Assembly: GCF_027484545.1 (NCBI RefSeq)
Contig: NZ_JAIXST010000134.1
Location: 1 to 64,000, forward strand
Direction of reading: 5' to 3'
DNA length: 64,000 bases
DNA from: Runella sp.
GTDB lineage: Bacteria; Bacteroidota; Bacteroidia; Cytophagales; Spirosomataceae
Within the stretch, counting starts at the first letter, position 1. The number at the start of each line of letters is the position of its first letter. The translations under genes and the position numbers were made by a program. The notes beneath the pieces are model-generated. The model was not told the DNA's origin, did no database searches, and saw only the letters and a program-made list of their open reading frames with translations. Shown piece by piece: positions 43,393 through 50,095 of this stretch.

Positions 43393-44046
43393 TTACTGAA
43401 TGATTACTAATTTGAGTCGGATGGCTTCCACTACCATTCCTACGCGGGTTTTTACTTTCATTTTTTGAAATACGCTTTCGCGGTAGCCATCTACTGTACG
43501 CGGACTTACACACATTTTATCGGCAATATCGGTATAGGTCAAATCACCGTCGCAGGCCCACTTAATAAACTCCATTTCCCGGTCAATGATGCCTAACAGT
43601 TCCTGCGGATTTTGGGGCGTTTCGGGATTGAGATTATTAACCAATTTCTCGGTCACAAATTCATTATAAGAACGCCCTTTCTGCACAACCTCATCCAGCG
43701 CCTGTTTCAATTCGCGAGGTTTACAGCCTTTCAGCAAATAGGCACAGGCACCGTTGCGTAACATTTTTATGACCGATTCCTCCTCGTTGTGCATTGAGAG
43801 TGCCACCACTTTCACTTCGGGATGATTTTTTTTTAGCCAAAGTGCCGTTTCATAGCCATCCATTTCGGGCATTTTGATGTCAAGCAACACGATATCAGGT
43901 ATCATTTTAAGATTGATGCGATTGATCAATTCTTTACCGTTGCCGACTTCGTAAATCACTTCATATTCCTCGTATCTCTGCACCAATCCGGAAAAGGCTT
44001 TAGCCACTAATTCATGGTCGTCAACAATAGCAATGGTGGTTTTCAT
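43393..44046 (-). CDS. NarL/LuxR-type response regulator (second of tandem pair)
   Basis: A 217-residue two-component regulator. Receiver domain at 1-120: acidic pocket IVDDHE, phosphoacceptor Asp56 in LLDIKMPEMDG, ALSMH and the conserved Lys in LLKGCKPRE. The C-terminal LuxR-type helix-turn-helix is at about 150-210 (TYTDIADKMCVSPRTVDGYR). It is very similar to the next gene, over 65 percent by eye, and is probably co-transcribed with it and the kinase-like gene. It is the last gene of that operon. It most likely binds the palindromic sites found upstream of the operons in this region; that is inference. Confidence 0.9.
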   Translation of the reverse strand: MKTTIAIVDDHELVAKAFSGLVQRYEEYEVIYEVGNGKELINRINLKMIPDIVLLDIKMPEMDGYETALWLKKNHPEVKVVALSMHNEEESVIKMLRNGACAYLLKGCKPRELKQALDEVVQKGRSYNEFVTEKLVNNLNPETPQNPQELLGIIDREMEFIKWACDGDLTYTDIADKMCVSPRTVDGYRESVFQKMKVKTRVGMVVEAIRLKLVIIQ

Positions 44047-44055
44047 GACTGTTTT

Positions 44056-44697
44056 TTAATTCAATTTGAGTCGTACTGCTTCCATGGCCAATGTTTGGCG
44101 CGATTTTACATTCATTTTTTGAAAAACACTTTCACGATACCCATCGACAGTACGCGGGCTTACGCACATTTTTTCGGCAATATCGGCGTACGTCAAATCA
44201 CTGCATGCCCATTTTATAAATTCCTTTTCGCGCTCGTTAAGGCGCAAGGCATCCTGCGGATTTTGAAGCGTTTCTGGATTCAGGCTTTTAATCAATTGCC
44301 CGGTTACAAATTCTGTATAATAAAACCCTTTTTGTACAATGGCATCCAAGGCCTGTTTCAATTCAAAAGGTTTACAGCCTTTGAGCAAATAACCCCGTGC
44401 GCCATTGCGCAGCATTCCTACGATAGATTCTTCTTTGTCATTCATAGAAAGCGCCAGCACTTTCACTTCCGGATAATTATTTTTTAGCCAAAGGGCTGTT
44501 TCAAAACCATCCATTTCGGGCATACTGATATCGAGCAGCACTACATCAGGCACCATCTTGAGTTTGATGCGGTTGAGGAGTTCTTTTCCGTTATTTGCTT
44601 CATAGATTACCTCGTAATCTTCGTATTTCTGAACCAACCCCGACAGGGCCTTAGCCATTAGTTCATGGTCGTCAACAATCGCAATCGTAGTTTTCAT
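44056..44697 (-). CDS. NarL/LuxR-type response regulator (first of tandem pair)
   Basis: A 213-residue response regulator, paralogue of its downstream neighbour. The receiver has IVDDHE, Asp56 in LLDISMPEMDG and LLKGCKPFE; the LuxR-type DNA-binding domain has TYADIAEKMCVSPRTVDGYR. Most receiver differences are conservative (Val/Met at 14, Phe/Leu at 18). The two may heterodimerise or respond to different kinases. It lies 34 bases downstream of the kinase-like gene and 9 bases before the second regulator. Confidence 0.9.
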   Translation of the reverse strand: MKTTIAIVDDHELMAKALSGLVQKYEDYEVIYEANNGKELLNRIKLKMVPDVVLLDISMPEMDGFETALWLKNNYPEVKVLALSMNDKEESIVGMLRNGARGYLLKGCKPFELKQALDAIVQKGFYYTEFVTGQLIKSLNPETLQNPQDALRLNEREKEFIKWACSDLTYADIAEKMCVSPRTVDGYRESVFQKMNVKSRQTLAMEAVRLKLN

Positions 44698-44731
44698 AGA
44701 GCCCTGCCTCCTTGGAAGGGAATTTAGGTTT

Positions 44732-45505
44732 TTATACTTTCTTTTCGATGGTCACTTTCGTTCCTCCGTTTATTTTATTTTCAAAGGTACATTTTCCCCC
44801 TATTAATTTAATACGGCGCTGAATATCACGCCATCCAAAATTTTGCAAACTTTCGTCTGCCTCTTCGGGTAACGCCTGTCCATCACTTTCCACCACAATC
44901 TTCAAAGGATCCGACTCATAATTGAGTTTTACCGTAAGGTGACTCACTTTTGCTCTTTTAAAAATAACAGTTACCACTTCCTGTATCACTCTAAACAGCA
45001 CAATTTCTTTTTCATATTCCAAGGGATATGACGTTCCCGTTACCACTAACTCTGTTGTCACGTGGTGATTCCTGCGAAACCGCTGCAGGTATTGGCCGAT
45101 ACAATCCTGCAAATCGAAATCCTGCGCCATGCATCCTTCCAAACGCCGAATCAATCCTCTTAAATCGGTAATGGACTTTCCTACTATGTCGTTGGTTTGT
45201 TGAATAAACGTGCGTTGTTCCTGATTCAATTCCGTTTCTTCCAGCGAATACAGATACATTTTTGCTACCGACAGCATTTGTCCAATATTGTCGTATAATT
45301 CTGACCCCACCCGCTCAAATGCCTGCTTCTGCACCTCTACCTGCGACTCAAGGACTTCCTGTCGATAATTTGCTGTCATTCTCTTACTGTTGTCTTCTTT
45401 TTGGAATTTTTGTCTTTGTCTAACCATGTATTTTACCACCAGGATTTCTATCACTAACATGATAAATCCTACTGCGCACAGCCCTATCCACACTTCTCCG
45501 GTCAT
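44732..45505 (-). CDS. degenerate HisKA_3-type kinase (pseudokinase) of the response-regulator operon
   Basis: A 257-residue protein with one N-terminal membrane helix (about 8-25) and a kinase-like cytoplasmic part. Its H-box reads RVGSELYDNIGQ, with Tyr71 (TAC) where the paralogues have HDNIGQ. The N-box reads VVTVIFKRA, having lost the Asn of LTNILKHA. The G1 box is ESDGQALP instead of DDGKGFD, and the G2 box is NFGWRDIQRR instead of GLRNIQRR. All key ATP-binding and phosphate positions are altered, so it is unlikely to autophosphorylate. It may be an allosteric partner, phosphatase or sensor for the two regulators downstream. The frame is intact, so this is not simple decay. Confidence 0.85.
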   Translation of the reverse strand: MTGEVWIGLCAVGFIMLVIEILVVKYMVRQRQKFQKEDNSKRMTANYRQEVLESQVEVQKQAFERVGSELYDNIGQMLSVAKMYLYSLEETELNQEQRTFIQQTNDIVGKSITDLRGLIRRLEGCMAQDFDLQDCIGQYLQRFRRNHHVTTELVVTGTSYPLEYEKEIVLFRVIQEVVTVIFKRAKVSHLTVKLNYESDPLKIVVESDGQALPEEADESLQNFGWRDIQRRIKLIGGKCTFENKINGGTKVTIEKKV

Positions 45506-45596
45506 GATGTTCTCTTAGTTTTTTAGAATACAATAACGAACAGAAGGCCAGGTGAATGTAATTGCACGAAAGTAGACCAAATGCGGATAGCGCGCA

Positions 45597-45640
45597 ACGG
45601 GAAATTCCCCCTATTTCGGGGGGTGTTTTTACGGTATTTG
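45597..45640 (-). promoter_or_regulatory. operator motif A, upstream of the kinase-like/regulator operon
   Basis: Read leftward: TACCGTAAAAACACC, then an AT-rich link, then AGGGGGAATTTCCCGT. The palindrome is followed 22 bases later by TACTTTCG (complement at 45567-45574), one base off TAnnTTTG. The same motif stands before three other units in this region. Confidence 0.6.
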
Positions 45641-45650
45641 CAAAAAAATA

Positions 45651-45699
45651 GCCCTACCCTACCCTCCGTGCGACGGTCCGACCCACTAAGGGAGGGTGC
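45651..45699. repeat. MITE-like G/C-rich intergenic repeat
   Basis: GCCCTACCCTACCCTCC, then a 23-base link, then GGAGGGT: a 7-bp inverted repeat (45661-45667 and 45691-45697) with the mixed purine/pyrimidine style of repeats seen between Bacteroidota genes. It lies between operator A and the end of the upstream operon. Confidence 0.4.
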
Positions 45700-45726
45700 A
45701 ATTTTGAGAGTATATTTTTACAGTAT

Positions 45727-46533
45727 TTATAGAACAATAGGCAATTGAATCTCTATTTTTGTACCTTGTCCGCGTGCCGTTTCAATTATATAGGTTCCGC
45801 CCACCATTTCAGTACGGCGTTGGATATTTCGCAGGCCGGCACCTGCGTTTTCCATTTTGCGACCTAAAACTGCTTCATTGTCAAATCCTTTGCCATCGTC
45901 CTGCACCGTAAGGCTAAATTGAGCAGGCGTATAGTGGAGTGTTACTTTTATAGTTTTGGCTTCGGCATGTTTGAGTATATTGGTTAGAATTTCCTGTACG
46001 ATCCGAAAAAGCACGAATTCTTTTTGACCGTCCAACCGATACGGCTCGCCTTCCATCAAAATCTCGGTTTGATACTTGCCCGTAGCCCGAATACGTCGCA
46101 AGTCATGCGACAGACTATCTACCAGCCCAAAATCTTTGGCAAAATCGCCGTCCAGGCTTTTACTCAGGCTCCGGACATCCGCAATGGTTTGCTGGAGAAT
46201 CTTACTTGTATCTATAATTTGACTTCTGGTTTTCAAATCCGAAACGTCTTCTTCGAGTATATCCAGATTAATACTCATCACCGACAGCAACTGCCCGATA
46301 TTATCGTGCAGTTCTCGTCCAATTTGCTGTAACGTCTGATTTTGAATTTCGAGCTGTGCCTGAAGAATTTCCTGTTGGTACTGATGTTGAAGAGTTATTT
46401 TTTCCTGACGATGTTCCGATTGGCGTTTTTTGAATAATCCAACGATAATGATAATGAAAAACACTGACATTAAAAGCAAAAAACAAATCGCCATTAATGC
46501 TAACAGTGTTCTATCGTCTATAGAATTCATCAT
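45727..46533 (-). CDS. sensor histidine kinase, HisKA_3/HATPase type, of cassette 1
   Basis: A 268-residue kinase. One membrane helix at about 9-35 with a cytoplasmic coiled-coil linker (about 40-70), then the HisKA_3 dimerisation and phosphoacceptor box IGRELHDNIGQ (His76), the N-box ILTNILKHA, the G1 box DDGKGFD and the G2 box GAGLRNIQRR. There is no extracellular sensory domain, so the signal probably comes through the adjacent membrane protein. It overlaps the end of that gene by 4 bases, so it is translationally coupled to it. It likely phosphorylates one of the NarL-type regulators at 43.4-44.7 kb. Confidence 0.92.
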   Translation of the reverse strand: MMNSIDDRTLLALMAICFLLLMSVFFIIIIVGLFKKRQSEHRQEKITLQHQYQQEILQAQLEIQNQTLQQIGRELHDNIGQLLSVMSINLDILEEDVSDLKTRSQIIDTSKILQQTIADVRSLSKSLDGDFAKDFGLVDSLSHDLRRIRATGKYQTEILMEGEPYRLDGQKEFVLFRIVQEILTNILKHAEAKTIKVTLHYTPAQFSLTVQDDGKGFDNEAVLGRKMENAGAGLRNIQRRTEMVGGTYIIETARGQGTKIEIQLPIVL

Positions 46534-47168
46534 TTATATACTAAATTTTGATGGCAAAAAAAGGCACCGACAAAGGAAGAATAAAGTACATAATTGGTAA
46601 AGCTGCGTACATTGGAAAGCGCTAATGTGATAGGATCATATTGGTTTAATAAATTAAATAACCCCAATCCCACTAAATTAGCATTGAAAATTAACAGGCC
46701 AATGGATATCCAAACTAAAGGATATTCTAAAAATTTATGCTCGTTCACATTTTTCAATAATTCATAGAAATAAAGAAAAATCCAAAGAGTAGTCAATATG
46801 GATTTGGTCATGGAAAGATTGGCACAAAACATCGTTAAAAAAGGCTCCCAATAAATTCCGTTGACAATCGCAAATATCCAAAATAAGAAAATGCTATAGA
46901 GCATAAATCGATACTGCCGCAGCTCCAAATAAAAAGCATACGTTACCAGCGAATATTGAATGGGATTATAGAGATGATAGATATAAACGTTATTCCCAAA
47001 ATTGAATCGAATATAAAGTGCCACCAACTCGCTGATAAACGTATAAACCATTAACCAAAAGAGAACTTTCGTAGGTTTTACTAAACGTTTATAATTGTAT
47101 ATCCCAGCACATACTGCCAATAATTGAATGACGTGGTAGAGAATTGTAGTCCATTTCATAATAATCAC
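46530..47168 (-). CDS. multi-span membrane protein of cassette 1
   Basis: A 212-residue protein with about seven hydrophobic segments (about 6-22, 36-52, 66-82, 90-104, 118-134, 149-171, 185-204), aromatic-rich. The segment GNNVYIYHLYNPIQYSLVTY matches its paralogue at 48635 (SNNLFLYHFFIPFQYITLAL); the pattern NN-x3-YH-x3-P-x-QY is conserved. I do not recognise a named family. Position between the small soluble protein and the kinase suggests a sensor or signal-transfer role. It follows the first gene of the cassette after 60 bases that include a hairpin. Confidence 0.7.
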   Translation of the reverse strand: MIIMKWTTILYHVIQLLAVCAGIYNYKRLVKPTKVLFWLMVYTFISELVALYIRFNFGNNVYIYHLYNPIQYSLVTYAFYLELRQYRFMLYSIFLFWIFAIVNGIYWEPFLTMFCANLSMTKSILTTLWIFLYFYELLKNVNEHKFLEYPLVWISIGLLIFNANLVGLGLFNLLNQYDPITLALSNVRSFTNYVLYSSFVGAFFCHQNLVYK

Positions 47169-47183
47169 CTTTGTTCAACAAAA

Positions 47184-47218
47184 AAGGCATTAATTTCTTA
47201 AAAAGAAAAAAATGCCTT
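47184..47218 (-). terminator. hairpin between first and second gene of cassette 1
   Basis: AAGGCATT and its complement AATGCCTT flank 19 bases, with A/T runs on both sides. It lies inside the operon, after the small-protein stop codon, so it may act as an attenuator or partial terminator that lowers expression of the membrane protein and kinase. Cassette 2 has no gap here at all. Confidence 0.55.
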
Positions 47219-47228
47219 CTCTATTTTT

Positions 47229-47630
47229 TTACAACAACTCACACGGCGGTGGCGGTTTGCAAGGCTCATGCTCATCGGAAAGCAAGTCCGTCGCCGTAGC
47301 GGGGTCACCCGCAGGCGTGCGGCGCAGAATAATTTCCTTTTGGTACATGTTGTTGCCTCGTTCGTCTACTCCCACAAAAATGATTGTGAACGACAATTGT
47401 TCTGGCTGCCCCTCGGGCGCAAGATTTCTAATGCCGGGGTAGGCTCTGACATCTTTACATTCTTTCCCAAACTCGTCCGTTTGAGACAGGATTTTTCTCA
47501 AATCCTGTCCAAGAACAAGCAGATTCTCCCAAAAAAGGGCTTTGATTTCATCCGAAAAATTATCACTGCCGTACTTCTTAAAGGCAGCGTTGTAACTTCT
47601 CGCTTTTTCTCTCGAAATAATTCCTGACAT
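47229..47630 (-). CDS. small protein with Cys/Pro-rich tail (cassette 1)
   Basis: A 133-residue protein without signal peptide or membrane helix. The middle (residues about 60-108) is a beta-rich core with RAYPGIRNLAPEG and FTIIFVGVDERGNNMYQKEI. It ends with EHEPCKPPPPCELL, a Cys/Pro-rich tail echoed by the PCPPANPCP tail of the cassette 2 counterpart. First gene of the operon, with operator B upstream. I do not recognise the family. The tail Cys could bind metal or form disulfides; a partner or signal for the membrane protein is plausible. Confidence 0.6.
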   Translation of the reverse strand: MSGIISREKARSYNAAFKKYGSDNFSDEIKALFWENLLVLGQDLRKILSQTDEFGKECKDVRAYPGIRNLAPEGQPEQLSFTIIFVGVDERGNNMYQKEIILRRTPAGDPATATDLLSDEHEPCKPPPPCELL

Positions 47631-47672
47631 ACTGCATAGGGGTTAAATTGGTAAACAATTCATTTAACTCCA

Positions 47673-47680
47673 CAAAGCTA
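47673..47680 (-). promoter_or_regulatory. -7 element TAGCTTTG of cassette 1
   Basis: Read leftward, TAGCTTTG matches TAnnTTTG and lies 42 bases from the start of the small-protein gene. The nearest part of operator B begins 26 bases upstream of it, the same distance as in cassette 2. Confidence 0.6.
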
Positions 47681-47706
47681 AATATCCTTAATTGCCCATA
47701 AAATGA

Positions 47707-47763
47707 GGAAAACACCCTTTTTGTACCCGAAAAATACGGTAGAAGAAACGGGAAATCTCCCGT
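47707..47763 (-). promoter_or_regulatory. operator motif B, upstream of cassette 1
   Basis: Plus-strand reading: GGAAAACACCCTTTTTGTAC, then CCGAAAAATACGGTA, then GAAGAA, then the palindrome ACGGGAAATCTCCCGT. The order and spacing match site C closely over about 57 bases. A candidate binding site for the NarL-type regulators. Confidence 0.65.
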
Positions 47764-47820
47764 TGTTTTTATGCATTTAAGTACCCAAATAACAGCTTTT
47801 AAGTATTTGCAACTAAATAA

Positions 47821-47856
47821 AGTCTCCCCTTACAGGGGGAGATTTAGTGGGGGTTA
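47821..47856. repeat. G/C-rich MITE-like repeat at the 3' end of cassette 2
   Basis: TCTCCCC, a TTACAG loop, then GGGGAGA, followed by TTTAGTGGGGGTTA that ends at the stop codon of the kinase gene. This form is common between genes in Cytophagales and Flavobacteria genomes (family knowledge) and may act as a terminator. Confidence 0.5.
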
Positions 47857-48654
47857 CAGAGAAGGCAGTTGAATATGCACGCTTGTGCCTTCGTTCTGAG
47901 CGGTTTTGAAGGTACAGGTTCCGCCCAGCATTTCAGTACGGCGTTGGATATTGCGCAGCCCCACGCCCGACTTACTCATCTCCCGGCCCAAGACCGCTTC
48001 GTAATCAAAGCCTTTGCCATCGTCCTGCACGGTAAGGCTAAAGTGAGCAGGTGTAAATTGAAGGGAGACTTTGATGTATTTGGCCTTGGCGTGTTTGAGA
48101 ATATTACTCAAAATTTCCTGTACCACTCGGAAAAGCACGATTTCTTTTTGCCCGTCCAACTGATATGCCTCACCCTCAATCAAAATATCGGTTTCGTACT
48201 TACCCGTAAAAGCAATACGCTGCAACAAATGCTTCAAACTATCTACCAACCCAAAATTCTTCACAAAATCGCCGTCCAGACTTTTGCTCAAACCACGCAG
48301 TTCATCAATCGTTTTTCCTACTACCTCATTCACTTCCTCAATTTGCTTGGGTGTAATTGTTTCTTCTATCTCCAACATATTCAATTTAAACCGCACCAAC
48401 GTCATCAATTGCCCGATGTTATCATGCAACTCCCCGCTGATGTGCTGTAAGGTTTGGTTTTGTATTTCGAGTTGGACTTGGAGGATTTCTTGCTGATGTT
48501 GGGCGTGGAGGGTGGCTTTTTCTTGACGGTTTTGGAGTTGGCGGCGTTGATAAACAAACACAAATGAAATCATAAAACCAATCACGACTACCAATGATAG
48601 CAAACCTAAAATTAAAACAATGGATATGTCTATATCAAAGGACATGTCGTTCAT
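47854..48654 (-). CDS. sensor histidine kinase, HisKA_3/HATPase type, of cassette 2
   Basis: A 266-residue kinase paralogous to the cassette 1 kinase. One membrane helix (about 11-35), then ISGELHDNIGQ (His77) as H-box, the N-box ILSNILKHA, the G1 box DDGKGFD and the G2 box GVGLRNIQRR. All catalytic positions are intact. It overlaps the end of the membrane-protein gene by 20 bases. With no periplasmic domain, the signal probably comes from the preceding membrane protein. Partner regulators are probably the tandem pair at 43.4-44.7 kb, since no other response regulator is in the window. Confidence 0.92.
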   Translation of the reverse strand: MNDMSFDIDISIVLILGLLSLVVVIGFMISFVFVYQRRQLQNRQEKATLHAQHQQEILQVQLEIQNQTLQHISGELHDNIGQLMTLVRFKLNMLEIEETITPKQIEEVNEVVGKTIDELRGLSKSLDGDFVKNFGLVDSLKHLLQRIAFTGKYETDILIEGEAYQLDGQKEIVLFRVVQEILSNILKHAKAKYIKVSLQFTPAHFSLTVQDDGKGFDYEAVLGREMSKSGVGLRNIQRRTEMLGGTCTFKTAQNEGTSVHIQLPSL

Positions 48655-49300
48655 CTGTACGAGGCCAGCTATTATTTCGGTATTTCAGAATCGGAAAGAG
48701 GCAGAATAAGTAAAAAGCCACATCAAACCATAAAACAATATAAATCCAAAAATTAGCTAACTGATGATGGTCTATGATTAAATAACGCATTAATCCCATT
48801 TGGAAAAAACTGACAAAATATATCAAAATACCAGAAGACACCCAAAAGGCGGGTATCTTACTAAGGACTTCGACTTTGTTTGCTCTTATCAGTTGTTGCA
48901 AGTATATAAGCGACCATATCAGAAGTAGTATCCGTGTAAGTAAGAGTATATAAAATGGCATTTCTTTTAGACTTTGAACAAAACCACTAAATATAATGGC
49001 ACAAGCAATTACCAAAAAAATGCTGTAATTGATGCTTCCTTTGACAGTAGGAGTATGTATGCTTTCTCTCAAAAAAAGAGCCAAAGTAATGTACTGAAAT
49101 GGAATGAAAAAATGATAAAGGAAAAGGTTGTTACTCCTAAAAGCAGTCATGTAATAGTCTGCGTTTACTTCGAGCAAAAAAGTAACGATAAAAAAATAAA
49201 GCAAAAACTTAGCATATCGGGGAAGCCGATCGTATTGCCATATACCTACGACTACCCCGATAAATAAAATTGCTAATATGAGCCACTCAACAGGTGTCAT
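48635..49300 (-). CDS. multi-span membrane protein of cassette 2
   Basis: A 221-residue protein with about seven hydrophobic segments and the conserved SNNLFLYHFFIPFQY stretch (about 55-70) shared with the cassette 1 protein. The C-terminus is polar and basic (KYRNNSWPRTDERHVL), likely cytoplasmic. I know no family name. It overlaps its upstream neighbour by 4 bases and its downstream kinase by 20 bases, so the three products are made together; it is a likely sensor. Confidence 0.7.
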   Translation of the reverse strand: MTPVEWLILAILFIGVVVGIWQYDRLPRYAKFLLYFFIVTFLLEVNADYYMTAFRSNNLFLYHFFIPFQYITLALFLRESIHTPTVKGSINYSIFLVIACAIIFSGFVQSLKEMPFYILLLTRILLLIWSLIYLQQLIRANKVEVLSKIPAFWVSSGILIYFVSFFQMGLMRYLIIDHHQLANFWIYIVLWFDVAFYLFCLFPILKYRNNSWPRTDERHVL

Positions 49301-49872
49301 TTATGGGCAAAGTTGATAGTATTATTGAAATTGGCAGTAGTCATAATGGCCGTAACCACGGTTTGGGCTGGGCAAGGATTGGCGGGTGGGCAAGGAGTAG
49401 GTTCTTCGCAGAAAAGAATCGTATCTCTTTTTCCCTGTACTTCTATTAAGTCTTGCATATCTTTGCCGACAGGTGTTATGGTGATTCCAATGCCAGGCAC
49501 TGTTTCGGTTTGTGGGGAATTGGGCGGTGACTCATGCCCATTGGTGAGATATAAATATTCTTTTACGCCCAAATTGATCGCTATTCCGTAGCAATCGCTC
49601 CCTTGTGCTAAAAGCCGTAACAATATATCTTTATGAATATGAAATCGTAGAAAAACCCCTTTTAGGTCGTTTGGCTGAGGCATACGGCCAGTAGTGGTTT
49701 GGATAGATGGAGCAACGAATGTATCAAAAAATTGAGCAGCCTCTGTATCAAGCAATGGTGCATTAACAGTTTGGGGAGCCATGACTGTTTCATTGCCCCA
49801 ATTTGCTTGGCGATTTGAGGGAGGGAATACTCCTGGAGCATCGTTTTCGAGGTAGATTTTTTCGTAAGCCAT
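49297..49872 (-). CDS. small protein with Cys/Pro-rich tail (cassette 2)
   Basis: A 191-residue soluble protein with no signal peptide. Residues about 70-150 include GVFLRFHIHKDILLRLLAQ and DCYGIAINLGVKEYLYL, with a Ser/Pro-rich loop. The C-terminal part carries DTILFCEEPTPCPPANPCP, a Cys/Pro-rich tail like that of the cassette 1 protein, then a short Thr/Asn-rich end. It is the first gene of cassette 2 with operator C upstream. No family is recognised. Similarity to the cassette 1 protein is limited to position and tail style, so homology is uncertain. Confidence 0.6.
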   Translation of the reverse strand: MAYEKIYLENDAPGVFPPSNRQANWGNETVMAPQTVNAPLLDTEAAQFFDTFVAPSIQTTTGRMPQPNDLKGVFLRFHIHKDILLRLLAQGSDCYGIAINLGVKEYLYLTNGHESPPNSPQTETVPGIGITITPVGKDMQDLIEVQGKRDTILFCEEPTPCPPANPCPAQTVVTAIMTTANFNNTINFAHK

Positions 49873-49929
49873 TTTGAAAAGAATTAAATGTAAGATAATG
49901 ATTTATTGTGAACCGAGAGTAATTCTACA

Positions 49930-49937
49930 CAAAGGTC
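49930..49937 (-). promoter_or_regulatory. -7-like element GACCTTTG of cassette 2
   Basis: Read leftward, GACCTTTG keeps the TTTG half of TAnnTTTG. The identical octamer serves as the candidate -7 element of the PKD lipoprotein gene (53573). The operator begins 26 bases away (GGAAAAATACCC at 49964), as in cassette 1. The loss of TA fits a promoter that depends on an activator. Confidence 0.5.
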
Positions 49938-49960
49938 GGTCTAAATGTATTACGGACACA

Positions 49961-50023
49961 ACGGGAAAAATACCCTTTTTATACGGGAAAAATACGGTAT
50001 CAAATACGGGGAATTTCCCCTGT
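49961..50023. promoter_or_regulatory. operator motif C between divergent units
   Basis: ACGGGAAAAATACCC, TTTTTA, then TACGGGAAAAATACGGTATC, AAATAC, then the palindrome GGGGAATTTCCCC and CTGT. It lies between cassette 2 (leftward) and the coiled-coil gene (rightward), so it can serve both. On the right, AATATTTG (50044) starts 36 bases after the first G of the palindrome. Confidence 0.7.
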
Positions 50024-50095
50024 AAAATCTCGGATCAAAGTGCAATATTTGCGCAATTGTTATAAATTTCTCTTCATTCAACCTTATATAGCCTT

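Noticed and set aside
45651-50023. CRISPR array in the region of repeated palindromes
   Set aside because: The repeats are few, irregularly spaced and lie at promoters, and no cas gene is present.
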